Shown here in pieces: positions 17,577 to 26,308 of a DNA stretch of 64,000 bases. Numbering within the stretch: the first letter of the stretch is position 1; each line of letters starts with the position of its first letter. The translations under genes were made by a program, and so were the position numbers. The notes under the pieces are model-generated. The model was not told the DNA's origin, made no database searches, and saw nothing but the letters and a program-made list of their open reading frames with translations. The DNA is from Tepidimonas taiwanensis. Its GTDB lineage: Bacteria > Pseudomonadota > Gammaproteobacteria > Burkholderiales > Burkholderiaceae_C. Where the stretch lies: NCBI RefSeq assembly GCF_020162115.1, contig NZ_CP083911.1:1364001-1428000 (forward strand), in the 5' to 3' direction.

Positions 17577-17768
17577 CGCGATGACCGCACCGGGCGCCGC
17601 CCAATCGGCTGCCCAATCGGCCGCCGACCGCCTCGCCCCCCGCGGCACGGCGACGGGCAGCGCCCGGCGACGCTCAAATGGCGGGTGGCCGGCGGCCACG
17701 ATGGCCCTCGTGCCCCGCTCCCTCGTGCCCCGCTCCCTCGCGGCCGGCTACAGCGACCCGCCCGTGGC
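17577..17768. repeat. 192-bp convergent gap with two short tandem repeats
   Basis: Between the chemoreceptor gene (plus) and polA (minus). GCCCAATCGG occurs at 17599-17608 and 17611-17620. A 15-bp unit CTCGTGCCCCGCTCC is repeated exactly at 17707-17721 and 17722-17736, with a third partial copy after it. No gene and no U-tailed terminator is evident. Confidence 0.6.
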
Positions 17769-20585
17769 TCAGTGCGCGCGCTCCCAGTTCGGGCCCACGC
17801 CCACCTCGGCCACCAGCGGCACGCGCAGCGTGGCCACGGCGGCCATCAGACGCGGCACCTCGGTGCGCACCCAGTCGATGTCGTCCGGCGGCACCTCGAA
17901 CACCAGTTCGTCGTGCACCTGCAGGATCAGCCGCGCCTGCCGCCCCGCGTCGTCCAGCGCGTGCTGCACCGCCACCATGCTCATCTTGATGAGGTCGGCG
18001 GCCGTGCCCTGCATCGGGGCGTTGATCGCGGCGCGTTCGGCCGCGGCGCGCCGCGGCCCGTTGGGCGAGCGGATTTCCGGCAGGTACAGCCGCCGCCCGA
18101 AGACGGTTTCCACGTAGCCGCGCTCGCGCGCCTGCTCGCGCGTGCGCTCCATGTACGCGCGCACGCCGGCGAAGCGCTCGAAGTAGCGCTCGATGTAGTT
18201 CTTGGCGGCGGTGGCGTCGATGCCCAGCGCCTTGGCCAGCCCGTAGGCGCTCATGCCATAAATCAGGCCGAAGTTGATCGTCTTGGCGTAGCGGCGCTGC
18301 TCGGGCGTGACGAGCGCCGGGGCCACGCCGAACACCTCGGCCGCGGTGGCGCGGTGCACGTCCTGCCCCTCGGCAAAGGCGCGCAGCAGCGCGGCGTCTT
18401 CGCTCAGGTGCGCCATGATGCGCAGCTCGATCTGCGAGTAGTCGGCGCTGGCGATGCACCAGCCAGGCGGCGCGACGAATGCCTCGCGGATGCGCCGCCC
18501 CTCGGGCGTGCGCACGGGGATGTTTTGCAGATTGGGCTCGTTGCTGGCGAGCCGCCCGGTCACCGCCACCGCCTGCGCGTAGTGGGTGTGCACGCGCCCG
18601 GTGACCGGGTGGATCATGGTGGGCAGCTTGTCGGTGTAGGTGCTCTTGAGCTTGGACAAGCTGCGGTGCTGCAGCAGCAGCGCGGGCAGCGGGTAGTCCT
18701 CGGCCAATTTTTCCAGCACCTCCTCGTCGGTGCTGGGGGCACCGGTGGCGGTTTTTTTCACCACGGGCAGACCCAGCTCGCCAAACAGCAGATCGCCGAT
18801 CTGCTTGGGCGAGCCGAGGTTGAACGGTCGGCCGGCGAGCGCGTGCGCCTCGGCCTCCAGCGCCGCGATGCGCTCGCCGAGCGCGGCGCTCTGTGCGCGC
18901 AGCGCATCGGCGTCGACGAGCACGCCGTGCCGCTCCATGCGCCACAGCACGTCGCTGACCGCGAGCTCCAGTTCGTAGATGCGCTGCAGCGCCGGCTGCG
19001 CCTGCAGCCGCGGCCACAGCACGTGGTGCACGGCCAGGCACATCTCGGCGTCCTCGCCGGCGTACTGGGCCGCGCGCTCGACGGGCACCTGCGCAAACGG
19101 GATCTGCGCCGCGCCTTTGCCGCAGACGTCCTCGTAGCTCAGCCCGCGCCGCCCGAGGTGGCGCTCGGCCAGGCTGTCGAGGCCGTGCGGGCGGTGCACC
19201 TCCAGCACGTAGCTCTGCAGCAGCGTGTCGTGCACATACCCGCGCACGGTGATGCCGTGGTTGGCGAGCACGTGGCGGTCGTACTTGGTGTTTTGTCCGA
19301 CTTTGGGCGCGGCGGCGTCCTCCAGCCACGGCCGCAGCAGCGCGAGCGCCTCGTCCAGCGGCAGCTGGCCCTCCTCCGCGCCCGGGCCGGTGTGCGCCAG
19401 CGGCACGTACGCCGCCTCGCCCGGCGTGACGGCAAACGACATCCCCACCAGCCGCGCCTGTTGCTCGTCGAGCGACGTGGTTTCGGTGTCCAGCGCGACG
19501 AGCGGCGCCGCGCGCAGGCGATCGACCCAGCGCTGCAGCGCAGCGGCGTCGCGCACGACCTCGACGCGCAGTGCCGCCGCGGTGGACGCCGTCGGCGCAG
19601 CCTCGGGCTCGTCGAACAGCCCCCGCGGCATCGGATCGCCCCCGGCCGCGTGGGCAGCACCGGATGGGCGGCGGCCGGCGTCGGCCAGCGCACGCGCCAG
19701 GGACTTAAACCCGTAGCGCTCGTAAAACGCGCGCAGCGCATCGGTGTCCGGCGCGCGGCGCTGCAGCGCCTGCAGCGACGGCCACCCTGGGACGTATTCA
19801 GCCAGGTCGCAGTCGGTGCGGATGGTCAGCAATTGCCGCCCCGTGGGCAGCCAGTCGAGCGCGCGGCGCAGGTGCTCGCCCACGGCGCCTTTGATCTCGT
19901 GTGCGTGCGCGACGATGGCGTCGAGCGAGCCGTAGGTCTGCAGCCACTTGGCGGCGGTCTTCGGCCCCACCTTGTCGACGCCGGGCACGTTGTCGATGGC
20001 GTCGCCGACCAGCGTCTGATAGTCCACCATCAGGCGCGGCGGCACGCCGAACTCCGCCTCCACCCCGGCGACGTCGCGCACCTTGCCGCTCATCGTGTCG
20101 ACGATGGTGATGCGCTCGTCGACGAGCTGGCTCAAGTCCTTGTCGCCGCTGGCCACGATCACGCGCCAGCCCTGCCGTGCGGCCGTGCGCGCCAGCGTGC
20201 CGATGACGTCGTCGGCCTCGACGCCGGGCACCACCAGCACCGGCCAGCCCTGCAGGCGGATCACCTCGTGGATCGGCTCGATCTGTGCGCGCAGGTCGTC
20301 CGGCATCGGCGCGCGGTGCGCCTTGTACGCCGGGTACAGCGCGTCGCGGAAGGTGGGGCCGGAGGCGTCGAACACCACCGCCAGGTGGTCGGTCGGGTGT
20401 TCTTTCTGCAGCGCCTGCAGCATGTTGAGGATGCCGCGGATCGCGCCGGTCGGCGGGCTGGTCGGGTCGTCCGGGTTGGCCCGCAGATCGGGCATCGCGT
20501 GAAAAGCACGGTAGAGGTAGCTGGAGCCGTCCACCAGCACCAGCAGCGGGGCCCCGGGGGCGCGATCGCTCGTCGTTTCGCTCAT
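17769..20585 (-). CDS. polA: DNA polymerase I
   Basis: Fills gaps during repair and removes RNA primers during replication. The 938-residue protein has all three domains. The N-terminal 5'-3' exonuclease spans about 1-300 (LVLVDGSSYLYRAFHAMPD start, VVFDASG, GVEADDVIGTLA, SGDKDLSQLV). The 3'-5' proofreading domain spans about 320-510 and keeps its catalytic DTETTSL. The polymerase domain has motif A (DYSQIELR), the O-helix KTINFGLIYGMS and motif C (QVHDELVFEVP). Proofreading therefore looks intact, unlike in some bacterial Pol I proteins. The ATG at 20585 gives the expected start. Confidence 0.98.
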   Translation of the reverse strand: MSETTSDRAPGAPLLVLVDGSSYLYRAFHAMPDLRANPDDPTSPPTGAIRGILNMLQALQKEHPTDHLAVVFDASGPTFRDALYPAYKAHRAPMPDDLRAQIEPIHEVIRLQGWPVLVVPGVEADDVIGTLARTAARQGWRVIVASGDKDLSQLVDERITIVDTMSGKVRDVAGVEAEFGVPPRLMVDYQTLVGDAIDNVPGVDKVGPKTAAKWLQTYGSLDAIVAHAHEIKGAVGEHLRRALDWLPTGRQLLTIRTDCDLAEYVPGWPSLQALQRRAPDTDALRAFYERYGFKSLARALADAGRRPSGAAHAAGGDPMPRGLFDEPEAAPTASTAAALRVEVVRDAAALQRWVDRLRAAPLVALDTETTSLDEQQARLVGMSFAVTPGEAAYVPLAHTGPGAEEGQLPLDEALALLRPWLEDAAAPKVGQNTKYDRHVLANHGITVRGYVHDTLLQSYVLEVHRPHGLDSLAERHLGRRGLSYEDVCGKGAAQIPFAQVPVERAAQYAGEDAEMCLAVHHVLWPRLQAQPALQRIYELELAVSDVLWRMERHGVLVDADALRAQSAALGERIAALEAEAHALAGRPFNLGSPKQIGDLLFGELGLPVVKKTATGAPSTDEEVLEKLAEDYPLPALLLQHRSLSKLKSTYTDKLPTMIHPVTGRVHTHYAQAVAVTGRLASNEPNLQNIPVRTPEGRRIREAFVAPPGWCIASADYSQIELRIMAHLSEDAALLRAFAEGQDVHRATAAEVFGVAPALVTPEQRRYAKTINFGLIYGMSAYGLAKALGIDATAAKNYIERYFERFAGVRAYMERTREQARERGYVETVFGRRLYLPEIRSPNGPRRAAAERAAINAPMQGTAADLIKMSMVAVQHALDDAGRQARLILQVHDELVFEVPPDDIDWVRTEVPRLMAAVATLRVPLVAEVGVGPNWERAH

Positions 20586-20627
20586 CGCGCTATTGTGCCC
20601 GGCCGGCCGCGCACCGCCCAGTTTGCC

Positions 20628-20633
20628 TACAAT
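20628..20633 (+). promoter_or_regulatory. -10 element TACAAT close to the DUF2782 start
   Basis: TACAAT at 20628-20633 ends only 9 bases before the ATG at 20643, so transcription should begin at or just before the start codon. No Shine-Dalgarno sequence and no good -35 hexamer is visible. This suggests a leaderless transcript for the DUF2782-thrB unit. Confidence 0.45.
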
Positions 20634-20642
20634 CGCGGGGTC

Positions 20643-20939
20643 ATGCCCGCCCGCCTACGCCCCCTTCCCCTCCTGTTCGTGTTGCCGGCCGCATCGGCCG
20701 TCGCCCAGCCCGCGGCCGAGCCGCCCGCCCCCCGCGCGCCGGAACCGAAGGTCGAGCGCATCCTGCACCAGGACGGCCACACGCGGGTGGAGGAGCTGCG
20801 CATCGGCGGGCAGACGCGCTCGATCGATGTGCGTACACGCTCGGCACTGCCGGGCTACGAGGTGCGGCCGATCGACCCGGGCGTCAGCGACGAGCGCTCG
20901 GGCGCGGGGTCGCGCCGCTGGCGGGTGCTGGATTTCTGA
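20643..20939 (+). CDS. Small secreted DUF2782-type protein, function unknown
   Basis: A 98-residue protein with a probable signal peptide (MPARLRPLPLLFVLPAASAVAQ; cleavage near AVAQ). The short mature domain has ERILHQDGHTRVEELRIGGQTRSI and ends in WRVLDF. I place it in DUF2782 from the pattern (R-I-hydrophobic-Q-D-G-x-x-R-x-E-E-L-R-x-G-G) and from its position directly upstream of thrB, where Burkholderiales carry this family. No biochemical role is known to me. The stop is 6 bp before thrB. Confidence 0.8.
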   Translation: MPARLRPLPLLFVLPAASAVAQPAAEPPAPRAPEPKVERILHQDGHTRVEELRIGGQTRSIDVRTRSALPGYEVRPIDPGVSDERSGAGSRRWRVLDF

Positions 20940-20945
20940 GGCGCC

Positions 20946-21899
20946 ATGGCCGTCTTCACGGAGGTGGGCCGCGACGAGGCGGCGGACCTGATGCAGCGGC
21001 TCGGCCTGGGTGAACTGGTCGATCTGCGCGGCATCCTCGGCGGTATCGAAAACACCAACTATTTCGTCACCACCGAGCGCGACGGCGAGCGGCGCGAGTG
21101 GGTGCTGACGCTGTTCGAGCGCCTCACACACGCGCAGCTGCCGTTTTACCTGTACCTGATGCAGCACCTGGCGGCCAAGGGCATCCCGGTGCCGGACCCG
21201 CAGGCCGACGCGCACGGCGAGATCCTGCACACCGTGTGCGGCAAGCCCGCGGCGGTGGTCAACCGGCTGCCCGGTGCGAGCGTGCTCGACCCCACGCCGG
21301 CGCACTGCCGGCAGCTCGGCGCGCTGCTGGCGCGCATGCACCTCGCGGGGCAGGACTACGACCGCGAGCAGCCCAACCTGCGCGGACTGGCCTGGTGGAA
21401 CGAGACGGTGCCGGTGATCCTGCCGCACCTGGAGCCGGCGCAGGCGGCGCTGTTGACCGCGGAGCTGGCGTACCAGAACCACATCGCGGCGACCCCGGCG
21501 TACCAGGGCCTGCCGCGCGGCCCGGTGCACGCGGACCTGTTTCGCGACAACGCGCTGTTCGAGGACGATCGCCTCAGCGGCGTGTTCGACTTTTATTTCG
21601 CCGGCTGCGACACGTGGCTGTTCGACCTGGCGGTGTGCCTGAACGACTGGTGCATCGACCTCACCAGCGGGGCGGCGGACCCGGCGCGCACCCACGCCCT
21701 GCTGGAGGCGTACGAGTCGGTGCGGCCGCTGACGGCAGCGGAGCGCGCCCTGCTGCCCGCGATGCGGCGCGCGGGGGCGCTGCGGTTCTGGATCTCGCGG
21801 CTGTGGGACTGGTACCTGCCGCGTCCCGCGGCGGCGCTGCAGCCGCACGACCCCACGCACTTCGAGCGCGTGCTGCGTGCGCGGCTGGCGGAATGCTGA
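20946..21899 (+). CDS. thrB: Homoserine kinase (APH-fold, ThrB type)
   Basis: Phosphorylates homoserine in threonine biosynthesis. The 317-residue protein is the aminoglycoside-phosphotransferase-fold homoserine kinase typical of Betaproteobacteria and Pseudomonas, not the GHMP-type of E. coli. Visible are the nucleotide loop GGIENTNYFV (32-41), the catalytic loop HADLFRDN (195-202) and the metal-binding DFYF (215-218). A GAGG ribosome site precedes the ATG at 20946. It follows the DUF2782 gene by 6 bp. Confidence 0.95.
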   Translation: MAVFTEVGRDEAADLMQRLGLGELVDLRGILGGIENTNYFVTTERDGERREWVLTLFERLTHAQLPFYLYLMQHLAAKGIPVPDPQADAHGEILHTVCGKPAAVVNRLPGASVLDPTPAHCRQLGALLARMHLAGQDYDREQPNLRGLAWWNETVPVILPHLEPAQAALLTAELAYQNHIAATPAYQGLPRGPVHADLFRDNALFEDDRLSGVFDFYFAGCDTWLFDLAVCLNDWCIDLTSGAADPARTHALLEAYESVRPLTAAERALLPAMRRAGALRFWISRLWDWYLPRPAAALQPHDPTHFERVLRARLAEC

Positions 21900-21915
21900 G
21901 GACAGGACGGCACCG

Positions 21916-22686
21916 ATGAAGCTCAACCGTGTCCCCGCGCGCACCGGCTGGCTCTGGGTCCGCCTGGGCCTGCGCACCTTCGCGCGGCAGCCGTTGGCGA
22001 TGGGCGGGCTGTTTTTCATGTTCATCCTCGGGGTGAGCGTGCTGGCGATGGTGCCGGTGCTGGGCGCGCCGCTGGCGCTGGCGCTGCTGCCGGCGGCGAC
22101 GCTGGGCCTGATGGCGGCGACCAAGGAGGCGGCCAGCGGCCGCTTTCCGATGCCGACGGTGCTGGCCAGCGCCTTTCGCGCCGGGCGCGAGCGCGCGCGC
22201 GCGATGCTGCTGCTCGGGGCGCTGTACGCGCTGGGGTCACTGGTAGCGATGACGCTGGCCGCGCTGCTGGCGGGCGGGGCCCCGGCCGCCAACGGTGACG
22301 ACGCGCGGGCGATCTTCGACGACCCGGCGGTGCTGCGCAACCTCGCGTGGCAGGGGGTGCTCTACCTGCCGCTGGGCATGCTGTTCTGGCACGCGCCGGC
22401 GCTGGTGCACTGGCACAGGGTGCACCCGGTCAAGAGCCTGTTTTTCAGCTGGGTCGCCTGCTGGACCAACAAGGCGGCGCTGATGGTATTCCTGCTCGGC
22501 TGGTCGGCGGTCTTTCTCGTCGTCTCGCTGGTGCTGGTGCTGCTCGCGTCGGCGCTGGGGGGCGCGGGCGCGGTGCAGGTGTTGCTGTTCCCGGTCGCCT
22601 CGCTGCTGAGCGCGGCGTTCTTCACGTCGTTGTATTTCACGTTCCGCGACAGCTTCCTGACGGACGACGGGGCGCCGCCGGCCTGA
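21916..22686 (+). CDS. BPSS1780-family integral membrane protein, function unknown
   Basis: A 256-residue protein with about six hydrophobic segments (roughly 28-52, 54-68, 95-120, 150-165, 190-215 and 225-245). The start (VPARTGWLWVRLGLRTFARQPLAM) and the paired-helix arrangement match the BPSS1780 family of Betaproteobacteria. No function is established. I used the ATG at 21916, 16 bp after the thrB stop; an in-frame start at 21877 would overlap thrB. It is probably co-transcribed with thrB. Confidence 0.8.
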   Translation: MKLNRVPARTGWLWVRLGLRTFARQPLAMGGLFFMFILGVSVLAMVPVLGAPLALALLPAATLGLMAATKEAASGRFPMPTVLASAFRAGRERARAMLLLGALYALGSLVAMTLAALLAGGAPAANGDDARAIFDDPAVLRNLAWQGVLYLPLGMLFWHAPALVHWHRVHPVKSLFFSWVACWTNKAALMVFLLGWSAVFLVVSLVLVLLASALGGAGAVQVLLFPVASLLSAAFFTSLYFTFRDSFLTDDGAPPA

Positions 22687-22698
22687 ACGGCGCGCGGG

Positions 22699-22716
22699 CC
22701 GTCACAAAGCTTTCAC
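22699..22716 (+). promoter_or_regulatory. Pho-box-like PhoB site upstream of phoX
   Basis: CCGTCAC-AAAG-CTTTCAC is a 7-4-7 arrangement of two direct half-sites with 11-bp periodicity, close to the PhoB consensus CTGTCAT-N4-CTGTCAT. It lies 48 bp before the phoX ATG. PhoB would replace the -35 element here; a weak -10 (CACACT) follows near 22727. This predicts induction of phoX under phosphate starvation. Confidence 0.72.
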
Positions 22717-22764
22717 ACGCGCTGCGCACACTGTCGGCGTGTTCAACCACGGCCCGACAACCCC

Positions 22765-24990
22765 ATGCGTCACGACACCGCTCGTCCCGACACCTTCTTC
22801 AACGACGAGAACTCCAACCCCCACCGGCACGCCAGCTTCGAGGACATCCTCGCGCAGCGCCTGAGCCGCCGCCAAGTCATGGCGGTAGCCGGTGCAGCCG
22901 CCGCCACGGTCGCCACGTCTGCAGCCGCACCCGCCCTGGCCGCCCCGCCTGCGGGCGCCGCCCGGGCCGGGAGTACCGGCCCCGCACCGCTGCAACGGCT
23001 GGGCTTTGCCGCGGTTGGCAAGAGCAAGGCCGACACCGTGCTGGTGCCGCCCGGCTACCAGGTGCAGGTGCTCTACGCGCTGGGCGACCCGCTGTTCGCG
23101 GACGTGCCGGCGTTCCGTAACGACGGCACGGACACGCAGTTCGAACGCCGCGCCGGCGACCACCACGACGGGATGGAGTATTTCGGGCTCAGCCGCCGCG
23201 GCCAGCCCGACCCCACGAGCAGCCAGCGCGCGCTGCTGGTGGTCAACCACGAGGCCACCACGGACGAGAAGCTGACCTCGTTCTTCCTGCATGCCGACGG
23301 CGGCAAGGCCGCGCTGCCCCGCCCCGCGGCGGAGGTGGACAAGGAGATCGCGATCCACGGCGTGTCGGTCGTCGAGATCCAGCGCCACGGGCAGCGCTGG
23401 CAGACCATCGTCGGCTCACCGTTCAACCGGCGCCTGACGCCCGAGACGCCGATGGAAATCAGCGGCCCGGCGCGCGGCAGCCGCTGGATGGTGACCCAAT
23501 ACAGCGTCGACGGCACGCGCTGCCGCGGCACGCTCAACAACTGCGGCACCGGCAAGACGCCGTGGGGCACGTTCGTGACCGGCGAGGAGAACTGGTTCGG
23601 CTACTTCACCCGCCGCGCCGACGACGACGACGCCCGCAACGACGCGCGCGAGGTCGTGGCGCTCAACCGCTACGGCCGCAAGGCCGGCGCGGCCAGCCGC
23701 CACGGCTGGGAGACGGCGGGTGAGGCCGACCGCTACCGGCGCTTCGACTGCAGCAAGACCGGCAGCAGCGCCGACGGCAGCGACGACTACCGGCACGAGA
23801 TCAACACCTTCGGCTGGATCGTCGAGATGGATCCCTACAACCCGAGTGCGCCCGTGGTCAAACGCACGGCGCTGGGGCGCTGCGCGCACGAAAATGCGGT
23901 GTTCGCCCCGGTCAAGGCCGGCGAACCGGTGGTGGTGTACATGGGTGACGACGCGCGCAACGAGTACATCTACAAGTTCGTCAGCAGCGCGCCGTGGGAC
24001 CCGGCCGACGCGCAGGCCGCCGACCGCATCGCGGTGGGCAGCAAATACCTGGACCACGGGACGCTGTATGTCGCCCGCTTCGACGCGGACGGCCGCGGCG
24101 AGTGGGTGGAGCTGAGCCTGCGCAACCCGGCGGTGGCGGGATACGACAAGTTCCGCTTCGAGTCGCAGGCCGACGTCGTCGTGCACGCCCGCATCGCCGG
24201 CGACGCGGTCAAGGCCACGCGCATGGACCGCCCGGAGTGGGGCGGCATCCACCCGCGTAACGGCGAAGTGTATTTCACGCTGACCAACAACAGCAACCGC
24301 CGCGTCGAGCCCGCCAAGGGAGCGGAACTGGCCCCGGACGCCGCCAACCCGCGCGTCTACGTGGACATGAAGGGCGACAAGAAGCAAGAGGGCAACCCCA
24401 ACGGCCACATCGTGCGCCTGCGCGAGGACGGCGGCGCGGCCAGCACGCGCTTCGTGTGGGACGTGTACCTGTTCGGCGCCCAGGCGGATGCCGACCGCGG
24501 CCTGATCAACCTCTCGGGCCTGACGGACGACAACGACTTCTCCAGCCCCGACGGGCTGTGGTTCAGCCCGTACTCGGGCATCTGCTGGATCCAGACGGAC
24601 GACGGTGCCTACACCGACGTGACCAACTGCATGATGCTGGCGGCGCTGCCGGGCCGCGTGGGCGACGGCGAACGGCGCACGCTGCGCTACCGCAAGGCCG
24701 ACGGCAGCGAGTTCACGGTCACGACCTACGTGGGCCGCGCGGGCGAGGTCAAGCGCTTCCTCGTCGGGCCGCCAGGCTGCGAGATCACGGGCATCGCCGA
24801 ATCGCCCGACGGTCGCGCGCTGTTCGTCAACATCCAGCACCCGGGTGAAAACACCCGCATGGCGGACGTGAACGACCCGTCGAAGTACGAAAGCCAGTGG
24901 CCCGCGAAGGCCGGCTACGGCCCCGGCCAGCGCCCGCGGTCGGCGACGGTCGTCATCACGCGCACCGACGGCGGCCGCATCGGCACCTGA
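22765..24990 (+). CDS. phoX: PhoX-family alkaline phosphatase (DUF839)
   Basis: An exported phosphatase releasing phosphate from organic esters; characterised PhoX enzymes use calcium and iron. The 741-residue protein has a late-starting twin-arginine signal (SRRQVMAVAGAA, residues 34-45, then Ala-rich to ALAAP), so it is folded before export. Family blocks are all present: LLVVNHEATTD, the FVTGEENWFGYF region, WGGIHPRNGEVYFTLTNN, DDNDFSSPDGLWFSPYSG and GIAESPDGRALFVNIQHPG. It stands in its own unit behind a Pho box. The ATG at 22765 gives the N-region the family normally shows before the RR motif. Confidence 0.94.
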   Translation: MRHDTARPDTFFNDENSNPHRHASFEDILAQRLSRRQVMAVAGAAAATVATSAAAPALAAPPAGAARAGSTGPAPLQRLGFAAVGKSKADTVLVPPGYQVQVLYALGDPLFADVPAFRNDGTDTQFERRAGDHHDGMEYFGLSRRGQPDPTSSQRALLVVNHEATTDEKLTSFFLHADGGKAALPRPAAEVDKEIAIHGVSVVEIQRHGQRWQTIVGSPFNRRLTPETPMEISGPARGSRWMVTQYSVDGTRCRGTLNNCGTGKTPWGTFVTGEENWFGYFTRRADDDDARNDAREVVALNRYGRKAGAASRHGWETAGEADRYRRFDCSKTGSSADGSDDYRHEINTFGWIVEMDPYNPSAPVVKRTALGRCAHENAVFAPVKAGEPVVVYMGDDARNEYIYKFVSSAPWDPADAQAADRIAVGSKYLDHGTLYVARFDADGRGEWVELSLRNPAVAGYDKFRFESQADVVVHARIAGDAVKATRMDRPEWGGIHPRNGEVYFTLTNNSNRRVEPAKGAELAPDAANPRVYVDMKGDKKQEGNPNGHIVRLREDGGAASTRFVWDVYLFGAQADADRGLINLSGLTDDNDFSSPDGLWFSPYSGICWIQTDDGAYTDVTNCMMLAALPGRVGDGERRTLRYRKADGSEFTVTTYVGRAGEVKRFLVGPPGCEITGIAESPDGRALFVNIQHPGENTRMADVNDPSKYESQWPAKAGYGPGQRPRSATVVITRTDGGRIGT

Positions 24991-25017
24991 GCCCCGGCGC
25001 GTGGGCGCCCGGGCGCT

Positions 25018-26286
25018 TCACCCGGCGAAGCGTCCGGGCCGGTACGGGGCCGGGTCCAGGAACGGCGGCTCACCGGCGATCATCTCCGCCAACAGCCGCC
25101 CGGCCACCGGCCCGAGCGTGAAACCCTGGTGGGAGTGGCCGAAGTTGAACCACAGACCGGGGTGGCGCGGGGCCGGCCCCATGACGGGCAGCATGTCCGG
25201 CGTGCAGGGGCGCGCACCCAACCACGGTGACACCTCCACCGCGTGGCCCAGCTCGATCAGCTCGCGCGCGCAGTGCTCGGCCCGCCCCACCTGCACGGGG
25301 GTGACGGGGGCATCGCGGTGCGCAAACTCGGCCCCCGTGGTCAGCCGCAGGCCGCGCCGCATCGGGGCCAGCACATACCCCCGCTCCACGTCCAGCACCG
25401 GGCGCTGCAGGACGGCGCCATCCGCGTAGTGCTGGTGGTAGCCGCGCTTGACAAACAGCGGCAGCCGGTAGCCCAGACGCCGCAGCAGCGTGTCCGACCA
25501 CGGCCCGAGCGCGACCACGGCGACCGGGGCGTCGAGGGTGTCCCCGCCGGGCAGGGGAAGGCGCCAGCCACCCCCGTGGGGCGAAAGCGCAATGGCGTCC
25601 GCCCGCACCAGACGGCCGCCACGCTGCACGAACAGCCGCGCGTAACGCGCGACCAGCGCCCCCGGGTCCGCGCACGCCCACGGGTCGCGCCAGTGCACCG
25701 CACCCGCCAGCCCTGGACGCAGCGCCGGCTCGGCCCGCGCCAGCGCCGCCGCGTCGAGCACCTCGACATCGAGCCCGAACGCGTGGGCGAGCCGAGCGGC
25801 GTCGCGCGCCGCGGCCTCGAAGGCGGGGCCCGTGCGGAACACGTCCAGATACCCGATAGGCCGCACGAGATCGGTGGCATTCGCCTGCTCGATCCACGGC
25901 CGGTGCTCGTCCAGGCAATGCGCGATCAGCCGCGCGTAGGCCTGCACCCGCTGGGGGTAGCGCGTCGGCCCGGAATCGCGCCAGTAGCGCCACAGCGGCC
26001 GCGCCAGGGCCGGCAACGCCGCCGCGTGGTAGTGCACGTCCACGCCCCGCCCGAGCGCGGCCTGCAACACCTTGCCCCACTGGCGCGGGAAGGGATACGG
26101 CTCGACGGCCTCGCGCTGGATCAGGCCGGCGTTGCCGTAGGAGGTTTCCTGACCCGGCTCGCGCCGGTCGACGAGCGCGACGTCGAAGCCGCGCTGCTGC
26201 AGGTGCAGCGCGGTGCAGGTACCGATCATCCCGGCGCCGAGCACGATCGCTCGACGCGCGGGGGTTGACGCAACCGGGTGGGTCAT
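25018..26286 (-). CDS. FAD-dependent D-amino-acid dehydrogenase-like oxidoreductase
   Basis: A 422-residue flavoprotein of the DAO/DadA family, which oxidises D-amino acids or related amines and passes electrons to the respiratory chain. The N-terminal Rossmann motif is VLGAGMIGTCTALHLQQRG (about 15-33), followed by QETSYGNAGLIQ, which is typical of DadA. The C-terminal block GARPCTPDMLPVMGP and the closing GHSHQGFTLGPVAGRLLAE are also DadA-like. The substrate is unproven. ATG 26286 directly precedes the FAD motif. It lies 22 bp downstream of uvrD on the same strand and may share its transcript. Confidence 0.88.
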   Translation of the reverse strand: MTHPVASTPARRAIVLGAGMIGTCTALHLQQRGFDVALVDRREPGQETSYGNAGLIQREAVEPYPFPRQWGKVLQAALGRGVDVHYHAAALPALARPLWRYWRDSGPTRYPQRVQAYARLIAHCLDEHRPWIEQANATDLVRPIGYLDVFRTGPAFEAAARDAARLAHAFGLDVEVLDAAALARAEPALRPGLAGAVHWRDPWACADPGALVARYARLFVQRGGRLVRADAIALSPHGGGWRLPLPGGDTLDAPVAVVALGPWSDTLLRRLGYRLPLFVKRGYHQHYADGAVLQRPVLDVERGYVLAPMRRGLRLTTGAEFAHRDAPVTPVQVGRAEHCARELIELGHAVEVSPWLGARPCTPDMLPVMGPAPRHPGLWFNFGHSHQGFTLGPVAGRLLAEMIAGEPPFLDPAPYRPGRFAG

Positions 26287-26308
26287 CGCGGGTCCTGGGC
26301 GCAAAGGT

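Noticed and set aside
17581..17768. Small gene starting at the ATG just after the chemoreceptor stop
   Set aside because: The frame has no ribosome site, consists of repeats and Arg/Ala-rich sequence, and only ends deep inside polA on the opposite strand.
17685..20642. Long plus-strand open frame opposite polA running into the DUF2782 gene
   Set aside because: The antisense part has no recognisable motif. Only the last 98 codons, from the ATG at 20643, form a plausible protein with a signal peptide.
25018..26286. Glycine oxidase ThiO or sarcosine oxidase
   Set aside because: The QETSYGNAGLI block and the C-terminal TPDMLPVMGP pattern are closer to DadA-type D-amino-acid dehydrogenases, and no thi gene is nearby. 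The exact substrate stays open.
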